Below, in pieces: positions 16,457-25,536 of a stretch of DNA of 64,000 bases. The notes under the pieces were generated by a model. The model saw only the letters and a list, made by a program, of their open reading frames with translations, was not told the DNA's origin and did not search any database. The position numbers were made by a program, and so were the translations under genes. The stretch is from an uncultured Bacteroidales bacterium (GTDB taxonomy: Bacteria > Bacteroidota > Bacteroidia > Bacteroidales > P3): NCBI GenBank assembly GCA_900318175.1, contig ONJQ01000005.1:1-64000 (forward strand). Reading direction: 5' to 3'. The stretch's first letter is position 1. The number at the start of each line of letters is the position of its first letter.

Positions 16457-17368
16457 TCATTTTCCACTCTCCACCTTCCTGCTTCCCGCCGATGCGACCA
16501 ATATCACGGCCGCCAGGATGAGCGCAATGCCCGCCGCCAGCCAGCCCGTGAAAGGCTCGCCGAACACCCCGATGCCAATCAGCACCGCCGTCAGCGGCTC
16601 CAAGGCGCCGAGGATGGCCGTTGTCGTCGAGCCCGCGTAACGCGCGGCATAGACCAACAGCACCAACGCCATGATGGCCGGCACCGTAGCCAGCCAGCCC
16701 ACGTAGAACCAGCTTGTGGCTGTGTGAGGCCACGTGATGGGCTCGCCGCTCAGCAACGAATAAACCAACATGCCCACAGCGCAGCACAACAGCACATAGA
16801 AATTAATCTGGAATGAGGACAACTTCAGCTTGCTGCGATTTACCACGATGATATACACAGCGTAGGTCAAAGCCGAGAGCAGCACCAGCACCACGCCGCC
16901 CCAGGGCAGCACCTGCGTGCCGTCGCCGCGGTAGAGCAACGCCACCCCGACAAAGGAGAGCACTATCGACGTCACCGTCACCCAATTCATGCGCTCGTGG
17001 AAAAAGAGAGCCATGATGACAGCCGTCATGACGGGATAGGTGAAGAGGATGGTCGACGCCACGCCCGCCTCCATCACGTGGAAACTGAGATAAAGCGTCA
17101 GCGAGGAGGCCGTAAACAATGCTCCCAAGCCTAACAGCACACGCAGCTCGCGGCGGGAGACGCGGACACTCTCATGGCGGAACAGGAGGACAAGGCTGAC
17201 AATGAGCCATGCCAGCCCAAAACGGTAGAACAGGACAGAACCCGTGGACATGCCTTCGGCGTAGAGCTTCAGCGCCCCAAGGGGGTTGGTGCCGTAGCAG
17301 ACCGCCGCCAGCACCCCGCACAACATGCCCAAGGCTCGTTTCGATTTAGTTACTTTAGTAGTGATCAT
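16457..17368 (-). CDS. EamA/DMT-family membrane transporter
   Basis: The 303-residue product has ten predicted transmembrane helices in two EamA repeats: the first contains GVLAAVCYGTNPLGAL, and the second VVLVLLSALTYAVYIIVVNR and LEPLTAVLIGIGVF. The family exports small metabolites or amino acids; the substrate cannot be deduced. I chose the ATG at 17368 (MITTKVTKSKRALG) because the upstream extension reads through a low-complexity AAGTGAAA hairpin. It follows ftsZ at 105 bases and precedes mnmA. Confidence 0.88.
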   Translation of the reverse strand: MITTKVTKSKRALGMLCGVLAAVCYGTNPLGALKLYAEGMSTGSVLFYRFGLAWLIVSLVLLFRHESVRVSRRELRVLLGLGALFTASSLTLYLSFHVMEAGVASTILFTYPVMTAVIMALFFHERMNWVTVTSIVLSFVGVALLYRGDGTQVLPWGGVVLVLLSALTYAVYIIVVNRSKLKLSSFQINFYVLLCCAVGMLVYSLLSGEPITWPHTATSWFYVGWLATVPAIMALVLLVYAARYAGSTTTAILGALEPLTAVLIGIGVFGEPFTGWLAAGIALILAAVILVASAGSRKVESGK

Positions 17369-17381
17369 CTGTATAGTAAAA

Positions 17382-17431
17382 GTTGAAAAGTGAAAGGTGA
17401 AAGGATGTACAAACCTCTTTTCACTTTTCAC
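17382..17431 (-). terminator. Hairpin between ftsZ and the transporter gene
   Basis: Imperfectly paired runs GAAAAGTGAAAGGTGAAAGG and CCTCTTTTCACTTTTCAC form a long stem with a 9-base loop after the ftsZ stop. It resembles a terminator or attenuator of the dcw transcript, although the following T-run is weak. The CACTTTTCAC words are shared with the dcw spacer repeats. Confidence 0.45.
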
Positions 17432-17473
17432 TTTTTCACTTCTTCGCTTATTTCAGTTGTTCCTTGACAGCCA

Positions 17474-19234
17474 TCAATCGGGCAGACTATACAAGGACGA
17501 GTTGGGGCGCACCGTGCCGTCAGGAGCGATGGTGGAACTGGTGGCCTCCGACTGGGCGGAGTAGATGGCACCCTCCTTGGTCTGCAAATCGTAGGCGGAC
17601 TGGCCGGTCAGCTGGTCAATGGTCATGGCCTCCACCTTCTGCGGGCCGTTCACATCGTTGCGGAGCAGGTTGTGGATGGCCTTGATGCGCTCGGCGCGGT
17701 CCTGAGCCATCTGGTCCAGAACGCGGTCGGGGTCCTGACGCTGTGAGGCAGCGGTGGCCGCAACCGTTTCGCGGTGCAACGTCTCAGCGTCGAAACGGCG
17801 TATCGGTTGCACTTCGGGCTCCTTGTGCTGCGGTTCGGGCACCGTGACTATAGGTTCGGGGGCGTTGTGGGACTGCAGACGGATGCCGTCGTCGGCTTGG
17901 CCGGCGGTATCCTTGGGCGTGAGCTTTGGCTGCTCAGGTTCATCGTCGAGGGTGAACACTCTGCCTTTTTGCCCGCTGGCAGCCTCCGACTGGGGGGCAA
18001 GGGGCACCACCGGTGGACGGTTGTTGGGGGCAGGGGTCTTGACAGTCTCTATGGTCGGCGGCTGATAGGGCGATGCCGGCTGTCTGAATTCGTCCACAAT
18101 GGTATTGATTGGCGGGACGGTCTGTTCGTCAGTGGGGCGAGTCCGAATGACAGGCTCCATCGGGTCGGTGGGCTTGGGCTGTGGAGCCACGGGGGTCTCT
18201 TTCAGCACATGTTTGATGGGTTCTTCCTGCTCGCGCTGCTCGAAACCAGTAGCTATGAGCGTGATCTTCACCTTGTCGCCTAAGGAATCGTCGCTGCCCA
18301 TGCCCCAGATGACATTTGTCTCCATGCTGCCCGTCTTGGAGGTGATATAGTCCGTCACCTCGCCCATCTCATCCATCGTAATCTCGTGTTCGGGACCGAA
18401 CGAGAAGTTCAGCAGCACATTCTTTGCTCCGGCAATATCATTGTCGTTGAGGAGGACGGAAGTCGTGGCCTCCTCTACGGCCTGACGGGCGCGTTTCTCG
18501 CCCTCGCCTTCGCCAATGCCCATCAGGGCCGTGCCACTGTTTTCCATCACCGTGTAGACATCGCGGAAATCAATATTCACATACGCATTCAGCGTGATGA
18601 TTTCGGCAATGCCCTTCACGGCAGTCAGCAACACATCGTTGGCCATGGCGAAAGCGTCCGTCATCACCAGATTGCCATACGAGCGGAGCTTTTCATTATT
18701 AATAACCAATATCGAATCGACATACTTGCGCAATTCCTCCACGCCCTCCTGTGCCTGCTGGATGCGGCGGTATCCCTCAAAGAGGAAAGGAGTGGTCACC
18801 ACAGCCACCACCAGGATTTGCGTTGGGTCGTCCTCATCCTCGTTCTCCAGCTTGATTTCCTTAGCCATACGGGCAATGACGGGAGCGGCTCCCGTACCCG
18901 TACCGCCACCCATGCCGGCGGTGATGAAGACCATCTTCGTATTATGCTCAAACTGCTGTTTTATCTCAGCCTCGCGTTCCTCAGCGGCTTTGCGAGCCTT
19001 TGCGGGCCGTCCGCCTACTCCCAGTCCTTCATGTCCCAGCACCAGCTTGTTGGGGACAGGACTGCCCTTCAGCGCCTTCATATCAGTATTGCTAACTATG
19101 AAATCGACCCCTGAGATGCCCTTACGGTACATGTGGTTCACGGCATTGTTGCCGCCACCTCCCACACCGATAACCTTGATGTAGGAAGACTGCTCCAAAG
19201 GCGAATCAAAAGTAATTAGTTGTGAATCGGGCAT
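17474..19234 (-). CDS. ftsZ: Cell division GTPase FtsZ, long C-terminal linker
   Basis: The 586-residue tubulin homologue assembles the Z ring at midcell. The GTP-binding core is intact: VGGGGNNAVNHM near residue 25, the tubulin signature GGGTGTGAAPVIA near 110, and a T7 loop with NIDFRDVYTVM near 220. The core ends near residue 335. About 250 residues follow, a Pro/Gln/Glu-rich linker ending GTVRPNSSLYSLPD. This tail is clearly longer than in most FtsZ proteins, and the terminal peptide is the probable FtsA contact. It is the last gene of the dcw cluster, with a 137-base AT-rich gap after ftsA that contains a TACATTTTG element which may be a weak promoter. Confidence 0.96.
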   Translation of the reverse strand: MPDSQLITFDSPLEQSSYIKVIGVGGGGNNAVNHMYRKGISGVDFIVSNTDMKALKGSPVPNKLVLGHEGLGVGGRPAKARKAAEEREAEIKQQFEHNTKMVFITAGMGGGTGTGAAPVIARMAKEIKLENEDEDDPTQILVVAVVTTPFLFEGYRRIQQAQEGVEELRKYVDSILVINNEKLRSYGNLVMTDAFAMANDVLLTAVKGIAEIITLNAYVNIDFRDVYTVMENSGTALMGIGEGEGEKRARQAVEEATTSVLLNDNDIAGAKNVLLNFSFGPEHEITMDEMGEVTDYITSKTGSMETNVIWGMGSDDSLGDKVKITLIATGFEQREQEEPIKHVLKETPVAPQPKPTDPMEPVIRTRPTDEQTVPPINTIVDEFRQPASPYQPPTIETVKTPAPNNRPPVVPLAPQSEAASGQKGRVFTLDDEPEQPKLTPKDTAGQADDGIRLQSHNAPEPIVTVPEPQHKEPEVQPIRRFDAETLHRETVAATAASQRQDPDRVLDQMAQDRAERIKAIHNLLRNDVNGPQKVEAMTIDQLTGQSAYDLQTKEGAIYSAQSEATSSTIAPDGTVRPNSSLYSLPD

Positions 19235-19371
19235 AATGATGAAAATTATAAATTATTATTACTTATATCGTTATACTATTAATCCAATGTAATTTCAAAA
19301 TGTAAAATTACGAATTTATTTCCAATTAAGGACTCTCTTCGCCGTCAGTTTATCAACACGTTATGAACAAG

Positions 19372-20751
19372 CTACTCATTCAGCCCATCTTCGGTGAAGT
19401 TACGGGTCAGCCATTCTGTGATGGACTTGCTGAAATTGCGGGCGTCAGCCGAGAGGGATTTGCGCTTCGACTTGTCGGCCTTCGACTTCTTCTTGTCCAC
19501 AGGTTCCTCCTCCGGCTCTGGCTCAGGCGCCGCTTGGGGTTCCGGTGCTGCTGCCACTGCCTGTGCTGCTGCCTCGCGCTCCTTGCTCTCTTCCTCCAAA
19601 AGGCCGTAAATCACCAGTCCCACACCGGTGGCATACATCGGGTGGCTCAAATCCTCGTAGGTCGTGCTGCGGTCGCGGTCCAAGTGTTCGTCAGGCGTGC
19701 CGATACGGGTGTCGATGCCCGTGATGAGCTCGGAATACTCCTTGATATGTTTAAGTTTGGAGCCGCCGCCCGTCAGCACCACGCCGGCAATCAGCTGCCG
19801 CTCAAAGCCCGACGACTGAATCTCGTACTGCACCTGTTCCAAAATCATGCGCATGCGGGCGTTGATGATGGTGGCCAGTGTCTTCACGTAAATCTCGCGG
19901 GGTTCCTGATTGCGGATACCGGGGATGGCGATGATGTCGTCCTGACTGACGTTGGAGGGGAGACAGGAACCGAACTTGGTCTTCAAGCTCTCGGCCTGAT
20001 GTTTCAGAATCTTGCAATTGTCGCGGATGTCGTTGGTAATCACATTGCCAGCCAAGGGTAGAACGGAAGTGTGGCGGATGATGCCCTCTTGGAAGATGGC
20101 AATGTCCGTCGTGCCACCGCCAATGTCTACCAAGGCCACGCCTGCAGCCTTGTCGCCATCGTCCAGCACACTGTAAGCCGATGCAATGGGTTCCAGCACC
20201 ACGCCCTTGATACGCAGGCCAGCCTCGGCCACAGCATCACGGATGTTGCGCACGTTGGCCGTGTTGCCCGTCACGATGTGGAAGTTGGACACAAGGCACT
20301 TACCAGCAACTCCCACGGGGTCGATGTCCGGGTCCAGCATATCGTTGTCCACAATATAATTCTGTGGGAAGACATGGATAATCTCCTCGCCGGGTTCCAG
20401 CATGATGCGGTATTGGTCCTCAATCAGGCGGTCAACGTCCGACTTCTCAATCAGGCGGTGCTCCTGCGGAATCATCACGCTGCCCTGGTTGGAGCGGCTT
20501 TTGATGTGTTGTCCGGCGATTCCAACATACACCTCGTCGACGTCATACTTGGCCATATCGGCGGCGTCGGCCACGGCACGGCGGATGGAGTCTGCTGTGC
20601 TGCGTATGTTTTTCACTATGCCACGTTCAACGCCCACGGACTCAGTCTTGCCGAATCCGACTATGCGTATCTTTCCTTTCTCGGCCCGCTCGCCAATGAA
20701 GCAGGCAATCTTGGTGGTTCCAATGTCAAGTCCTACGATGTATTTGTTCAT
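19372..20751 (-). CDS. ftsA: Cell division protein FtsA
   Basis: The 459-residue actin-like protein tethers FtsZ to the membrane and recruits late division proteins. The phosphate-1 loop reads GLDIGTTKIACFIG at the N-terminus. The SHS2-type 1C domain follows (residues ~85-165), then VDIGGGTTDIAIF and the adenosine motif VVLTGGGSKLKHI. After residue 390 there is an Ala/Pro/Glu-rich stretch with a Lys-rich patch, and the last 20 residues (SKSITEWLTRNFTEDGL) can form the amphipathic membrane-targeting helix. It sits between ftsQ and ftsZ as in other dcw clusters. Confidence 0.95.
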   Translation of the reverse strand: MNKYIVGLDIGTTKIACFIGERAEKGKIRIVGFGKTESVGVERGIVKNIRSTADSIRRAVADAADMAKYDVDEVYVGIAGQHIKSRSNQGSVMIPQEHRLIEKSDVDRLIEDQYRIMLEPGEEIIHVFPQNYIVDNDMLDPDIDPVGVAGKCLVSNFHIVTGNTANVRNIRDAVAEAGLRIKGVVLEPIASAYSVLDDGDKAAGVALVDIGGGTTDIAIFQEGIIRHTSVLPLAGNVITNDIRDNCKILKHQAESLKTKFGSCLPSNVSQDDIIAIPGIRNQEPREIYVKTLATIINARMRMILEQVQYEIQSSGFERQLIAGVVLTGGGSKLKHIKEYSELITGIDTRIGTPDEHLDRDRSTTYEDLSHPMYATGVGLVIYGLLEEESKEREAAAQAVAAAPEPQAAPEPEPEEEPVDKKKSKADKSKRKSLSADARNFSKSITEWLTRNFTEDGLNE

Positions 20752-20808
20752 ATTGCGTTGATTTTATTATTTTCTACTATAATTGGATTACTTTTTTCAT
20801 AGCTTGTT

Positions 20809-21549
20809 TTAGTTGCCCGCGGTGTTTCGCTGCCCCACCACCTGGCCGCGGTACTTGACGCTTATCTGGCTATAGGTCTCCCAGCCAGCCTGAGGGAGCG
20901 CATTGTGATAGAAGGCCATGAGGTTGATGAATTTGCTGTCCAAATCGTCCGGCGAACCAATCTGCACTACGTGGTTGCCGAGTTTGGGGGTGAGGAAAAG
21001 GTCGCCTTTGGCATCGCGATAAATCTGGTCGAAGAGGGGAGCAAGCTGCTTGTGGCCGTCAAGGTAGGAGGCAAGGGTCCATACATCCCTGAGGCCTTTG
21101 CCCCGCGGAGGTATGTTGCCGGAGGCCACAATAAGATCCGCCGAGCCCACGCGGCTGACGGGGACACGGTAGCCACGGTCGTCAAGGTAGTACTCGCCGC
21201 CGCGTGAGCAGACGCGCACTATGGGTCTGTGCTGCACGCCATGCACAACCACGGTACCGCTGATGGAGGTACCGGCCTCGCAGCGCAACAGCCACGGCGA
21301 GGCGACAGCCGCCTTGGCCACCTTCGAGAGGTCCACATCGCGCAACCGCTGCGAGGTGACGTCCGGCATGGTGTTCAAAACAAGGTCTGCCACCTGCTGG
21401 GGCATGACCAGCGTGTCGGCACCGCAGTAGTCGATGTCCACACGGATGCCTTGCACCTGCGAACTCCCGCGCCACAGGTTAGCAGCAACAATCAGCGCCA
21501 CAATCAGCAGCACAACACAGAGGGGTACTATTTTCAGTCTTTTCTTCAC
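20809..21549 (-). CDS. ftsQ: Cell division protein FtsQ
   Basis: The 246-residue bitopic protein has a short cytoplasmic N-terminus (MKKRLKIV) and one membrane span (VVLLIVALIVAANLW). A periplasmic POTRA-like and FtsQ domain follows, with a conserved YYLDDRGYRVPV segment. It bridges early and late division proteins through FtsB/FtsL. The start codon is GTG at 21549, twelve bases after the murC stop; no alternative ATG precedes the membrane span. The identification rests on topology and on its position between murC and ftsA. Confidence 0.88.
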   Translation of the reverse strand: MKKRLKIVPLCVVLLIVALIVAANLWRGSSQVQGIRVDIDYCGADTLVMPQQVADLVLNTMPDVTSQRLRDVDLSKVAKAAVASPWLLRCEAGTSISGTVVVHGVQHRPIVRVCSRGGEYYLDDRGYRVPVSRVGSADLIVASGNIPPRGKGLRDVWTLASYLDGHKQLAPLFDQIYRDAKGDLFLTPKLGNHVVQIGSPDDLDSKFINLMAFYHNALPQAGWETYSQISVKYRGQVVGQRNTAGN

Positions 21550-21561
21550 GCTTGGTTACTA

Positions 21562-22959
21562 TTACATGTTTTTCAAAGTCTCCTCCAACCGGGGCACAAG
21601 ACGGTCAATGTCGCCCGCACCCATGGTTACCACCACGTCGGGACAGAGGGCGGGGACAAGCTCCAGCACCTGGTCAGGGGTGCAAAGGTACTTGGACATG
21701 CTGTCGATTTTGCGCAATACCATCGAAGAGGTCACCCCAAGGATGGGTCGTTCGCGTGCGGGATAAATGGGAAGCATGATGAGTTCGTCGAGCGTGGAAA
21801 GGACCTGCGCAAACTGGTCGGCAAAATCGCGTGTGCGGGTGTAGAGGTGTGGCTGGAAGATGCCTACCACGCGCTTGCCTGGGTAGAGATAGCGGATGCT
21901 CTCCAGACAGGCGGCAATCTCCTGCGGGTGGTGGGCATAATCGTCAATGTAGACAAGGTCGGGAGTCTTGATACGATAGTCGAACCGACGGTTCACGCCC
22001 GCATAGGTCTTGAAACCGTGACGCAGCTCATACTCGTTCAGTCCCAGCGTCATTGCCACGGCGGCAGCGGCCACAGCGTTCTCCACGTTGTAGAGGGCGG
22101 TGTTGGGCAGTTCGATGTCGTAGATAACCCCTTTCGGAGTGCGGAGATCGAAGTAGATGTTGCCGTTGTAGTTGCGGACGTTCCAGGGGTAGTAGTCCGC
22201 CTCGATGCCGTGGGCGGTGTAGCTGTGCGTCTGGGCGGCAACACCCTCTATGTGAACGTCGTGGTCGTGGTGCTCTTCTTCGCCGTCGTCATGATGATGG
22301 TGAGGCTGAAGGGTGAGACCCTGTTTCAGAATGAGGGTGCCTTCGGGGTCCACCTGCGCGGCGAACTGGTGGAAGGCTTGGAGAAGGTTTTCGTGGGTGC
22401 CATAGATGTCGAGGTGGTCGTCGTCTGTGGCCGTGATGACTGCACAGTAGGGGTGCAGTTGCAGGAATGAGCGGTCATACTCATCCGCCTCGACCACAAC
22501 ATACTCGCTGTCGTTGTTGACAAGAAGGTTGGAGCCGAAGTTTTTGGATATGCCGCCAAGGAAGGCGCTGCAGCCCAACTCCGTCTGGCTGAGGAGATGG
22601 GCAATGAGGGTGGAGGTGGAGGTTTTGCCATGGGTCCCGGCAACAGCTATGCAGCGTTTGCCGCGGGTCAGCTCGCCCAGCACCTGCGAGCGCTTCTTGA
22701 TAGGTAGGCCGAGGGCCTGGAGATGCTGATACTCGGCAGTGTCCGTGGGTACGGCAGGGGTATAAATAACAAGGTCGATATGCGAAGGGATGAGCGAGGG
22801 GTCGTCGTCATAGTGCACGGGGATGCCCTCCTGCTCCAACTGGCGCGTGAGGGGTGAGGGCGTGCGGTCATAGCCGCTGACGCTATCGCCCCGCTGGTGC
22901 AGGAAGCGGGCTATGGCACTCATGCCTATGCCTCCGATGCCGAGAAAGTAGTAGTTCAT
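21562..22959 (-). CDS. murC: UDP-N-acetylmuramate--L-alanine ligase, with His-rich insert
   Basis: The 465-residue ligase adds L-Ala to UDP-MurNAc, the first step of the peptide stem, in the cytoplasm. The N-terminal Rossmann motif is LGIGGIGMSAIARFL, the ATP site is AVAGTHGKTSTST, and the C-terminal ligase domain contains YIDDYAHHPQEI. Residues 219-239 form an insertion PHHHHDDGEEEHHDHDVHIE that I know of in no other MurC. It falls in a surface region of the central domain, where Bacteroidota homologues have an ordinary short loop. The gene lies between murG (after a repeat-containing spacer) and ftsQ. Confidence 0.96.
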   Translation of the reverse strand: MNYYFLGIGGIGMSAIARFLHQRGDSVSGYDRTPSPLTRQLEQEGIPVHYDDDPSLIPSHIDLVIYTPAVPTDTAEYQHLQALGLPIKKRSQVLGELTRGKRCIAVAGTHGKTSTSTLIAHLLSQTELGCSAFLGGISKNFGSNLLVNNDSEYVVVEADEYDRSFLQLHPYCAVITATDDDHLDIYGTHENLLQAFHQFAAQVDPEGTLILKQGLTLQPHHHHDDGEEEHHDHDVHIEGVAAQTHSYTAHGIEADYYPWNVRNYNGNIYFDLRTPKGVIYDIELPNTALYNVENAVAAAAVAMTLGLNEYELRHGFKTYAGVNRRFDYRIKTPDLVYIDDYAHHPQEIAACLESIRYLYPGKRVVGIFQPHLYTRTRDFADQFAQVLSTLDELIMLPIYPARERPILGVTSSMVLRKIDSMSKYLCTPDQVLELVPALCPDVVVTMGAGDIDRLVPRLEETLKNM

Positions 22960-22974
22960 GACCTTTAAATATTT

Positions 22975-23027
22975 GAATGTGTTAATGCTTGAATGTGTTA
23001 ATGCGTAAGTCTTATTTCACTTTTCAC
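22975..23027 (-). repeat. Spacer repeat upstream of murC
   Basis: Two tandem 16-bp units (GAATGTGTTAATGCTT and GAATGTGTTAATGCGT, plus strand) are followed by AAGTCTTATTTCACTTTTCA. This is the fullest copy of the family, located between the murG stop and the murC start. Confidence 0.85.
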
Positions 23028-23099
23028 TTATCTCTTTTTCCTATTCCTCACAGGGGTTCTTTGTTTCTATTTAGTTTCTGTTTTATTTCTACTTTGTTT

Positions 23100-24242
23100 C
23101 TATTTAGTTTCTGTTGCAGAATCAATGACGTGGTTACGCACTAATATTGCGTCGATTTCGTCCACAATGCGGTCGGCAGCATGGGGCGCGGCAAGGGTGA
23201 GGATGGCTTGGCTCATGGCAGCACAACGCTCGGGGTTGTGCAGCAGGTCGAATGCCTGTGGCAGGCCTAGGTCGTGGCATTCGGCATCGGTCAGCATGAT
23301 GGCCGCCCCTTTGTCGGCAAGGGCTTTGGCGTTGCGCGTCTGGTGGTCTTCGGCCACGTTGGGCGAGGGGATGAGGAGTGCGGGTTTGCCAAGGAGACAG
23401 AGCTCGGAGATGGCAAGGGCACCGGCGCGGGAGATGACGAGGTCGGCAGCAGCGTAGGCAAGGTCCATGCGGCTGATGAAGGGGTGCACTTTGACCCACT
23501 GCCCCAATCCGGCACGCTCCACGGCCTGCCGTGCTTCATCATGCATGGCACCGCCTGTCTGGAAGATGATCTGCACGCGTTGCTGGGCAAAGAGCTGCAG
23601 ATTGTCCATCACCATGCGGTTGATGCTGCGGGCACCAAGGCTGCCGCCCACGCTGAGAATGACGGGCAGGGAGGGATCCAGCTGGAAGTGGGCGCAGCCC
23701 TCATCGCGCGTGCAGGAGAGCTGCTCAATATCGGCCCGCACGGGGTTGCCGGTGAGGACAATCTTGTCCGCCGGGAAGAAACGCTCCATGTCGGGATAGG
23801 CCACGCAGATGCGGTCGGCACCGCGGGCAAGGGTCTTGTTGGTAAGTCCGGCGTAGGAGTTCTGCTCCTGAAGGAGGGTGGGAAGCCCCATGCGCTGGGC
23901 TGTGCTGAGGGTCGGTTGGCTGGCAAAACCGCCCACGCCGACAACAATGTCAGGTGAGAACTGGCGCAGGATGCGGCGCACCAGAACCCGGCTGTGCAGC
24001 ATCTTGAAGGGCAGTTGCAGGTTCTTGATGATGTTGGAGAGGGTGAGTTGGCGTTGCAGCCCCGCAATTGGGAGCCCCTTGATGGGGTAACCCGCAGCGG
24101 GGACTTTCTCCATCTCCATGCGTCCACGAGCTCCGACAAAGAGGATGTCGGCCTCGGGGTGGCGCCGCTTCAGGGCAGCGGCTATTGCGAGTGCGGGGAA
24201 GATGTGGCCACCTGTGCCACCACCGCTAATGATTGCTTTCAT
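23100..24242 (-). CDS. murG: MurG N-acetylglucosaminyltransferase
   Basis: The 380-residue GT28 enzyme transfers GlcNAc from UDP-GlcNAc to lipid I, forming lipid II on the inner face of the membrane. The N-terminal loop reads SGGGTGGHIFPALAIA, and the acceptor-side VGVGGFAS and the donor-side SVGGSLGARSIN and SRAGALAISEL motifs are intact. The start overlaps the ftsW stop by 17 bases, so the two are translationally coupled. The last residues (SATETK) lie in low-complexity DNA with repeated CTATTTAGTTTCTGTT words. Confidence 0.95.
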   Translation of the reverse strand: MKAIISGGGTGGHIFPALAIAAALKRRHPEADILFVGARGRMEMEKVPAAGYPIKGLPIAGLQRQLTLSNIIKNLQLPFKMLHSRVLVRRILRQFSPDIVVGVGGFASQPTLSTAQRMGLPTLLQEQNSYAGLTNKTLARGADRICVAYPDMERFFPADKIVLTGNPVRADIEQLSCTRDEGCAHFQLDPSLPVILSVGGSLGARSINRMVMDNLQLFAQQRVQIIFQTGGAMHDEARQAVERAGLGQWVKVHPFISRMDLAYAAADLVISRAGALAISELCLLGKPALLIPSPNVAEDHQTRNAKALADKGAAIMLTDAECHDLGLPQAFDLLHNPERCAAMSQAILTLAAPHAADRIVDEIDAILVRNHVIDSATETK

Positions 24243-25476
24243 GACTGTGGTTATTATTTGATGGGCTGTTTTCGATTGTTGGGTTATCCGCCTTGACGGA
24301 ATCGGAGGGATTGGCTTCGGATGCTGCGTTGTTCGCTTTCATCTCTTCGGCTTTGGCACGGCGGGCCTGCCGCTTGTTGTCGAAGGCCACGGACTGGATG
24401 ACACCGAGGCCGAGACCGAGGAATAGGTAGGCTGAACCGCCATAGCTGATGAAGGGAAGCGTCTGGCCGGTGACGGGGAGCAGACCCACGGCCACGCTCA
24501 TATTGATGACGGCCTGCAGGAGGATGAGGGTGCCGATGCCGGCCACACAGAGGCTGCCGAACTGCCCCTTGCAGGCTGTGGCGATGCGGATGCAGCGGAA
24601 GTAAAACCAGGCATAGAGGGCAAAGATGGCGAGGGCGGCAAGGAGTCCGGCCTCCTCGATGATGATGGCGAAGATGAAGTCGTTATGGGCTTGGGTCATG
24701 AGGCGGCCATGGATGGTGGTGCCGATGCCATTGCCCCACATGCCTCCACGCGCCACGGCCATGCGGGCCATGTTCTCCTGGGTCAGCTCGTCGGGATTGG
24801 GGTGCACCCACGACTGGAGACGGTGGGACCATGTGGGGATACGTCCCACCTCGATATGGCTGCCCACATAGTAGAGGAAAAGGAACGCCGCCAAGGCAAT
24901 AAGCAGGACGACGATGAGGCTGCGCCACCAAAGCCGCTTGTTGACCCCGCCAAAGAAGAGGAGGATGTACGATGCCAATAGAATGAGGATGCCCGTGGAA
25001 AGGTTGGAGGGGGTGACAAGCAGGAAGACGACGAAGACGGGGAAGAGGAGTTTGACGAAGGTGCGGTTGTCGTCCAAGGGGTCTTTGTTGAGGGCTATGG
25101 CACGGGCAATGAAGACGATGAGGGCCACCTTGGCAATTTCGGAAGGCTGGAAACGGGTGACGTGTGGAATGACAAGCCAACGCTCGGTGCCCATGATGAG
25201 AACAACGACGAGGGCAATGACGGAGAGATAGAGCACCCACTTGGAGAGCGGCGCAAAACGACGGTAGTTGACATGGGAGAGCAGCACGACAGCTATGCAG
25301 GTGGCCACAACGAAACCCAGATGGCGACAGAAGATGTGCATGGGTGTCGAGTTGAGGTCAACGATGGCGGAGAGGCCGATGGTGCTGTAAACAGCCACCA
25401 GCGATATTCCCGAAAGGAGGAAGAATATCACCCAGAGGGCTTTGTCACCTGCCAGTATGTTCAGTTTGCGACGCAT
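24226..25476 (-). CDS. ftsW: FtsW peptidoglycan glycosyltransferase (SEDS)
   Basis: The 416-residue membrane protein has ten transmembrane helices and belongs to the SEDS family that polymerises lipid II at the septum together with a class B PBP. Recognisable SEDS signatures are TRFQPSEIAKVALIVF in the middle and the C-terminal LPVTGQTLPFISYGGSAYLF. The last 50 residues are a cytoplasmic, Asn/Ser-rich tail. Its position before murG and in the same cluster as ftsI (the partner PBP) favours FtsW over the elongation homologue RodA. Confidence 0.93.
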   Translation of the reverse strand: MRRKLNILAGDKALWVIFFLLSGISLVAVYSTIGLSAIVDLNSTPMHIFCRHLGFVVATCIAVVLLSHVNYRRFAPLSKWVLYLSVIALVVVLIMGTERWLVIPHVTRFQPSEIAKVALIVFIARAIALNKDPLDDNRTFVKLLFPVFVVFLLVTPSNLSTGILILLASYILLFFGGVNKRLWWRSLIVVLLIALAAFLFLYYVGSHIEVGRIPTWSHRLQSWVHPNPDELTQENMARMAVARGGMWGNGIGTTIHGRLMTQAHNDFIFAIIIEEAGLLAALAIFALYAWFYFRCIRIATACKGQFGSLCVAGIGTLILLQAVINMSVAVGLLPVTGQTLPFISYGGSAYLFLGLGLGVIQSVAFDNKRQARRAKAEEMKANNAASEANPSDSVKADNPTIENSPSNNNHSHESNH

Positions 25477-25481
25477 TTTCT

Positions 25482-25514
25482 GAATGTGTTAATTCTTGAG
25501 TCCTATTTCACTTT
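25482..25514 (-). repeat. Spacer repeat upstream of ftsW
   Basis: One 16-bp unit GAATGTGTTAATTCTT followed by GAGTCCTATTTCACTTT, placed between the MurD remnant gene and ftsW. Confidence 0.8.
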
Positions 25515-25536
25515 ATACTTTTTAATTTTCACTTCC

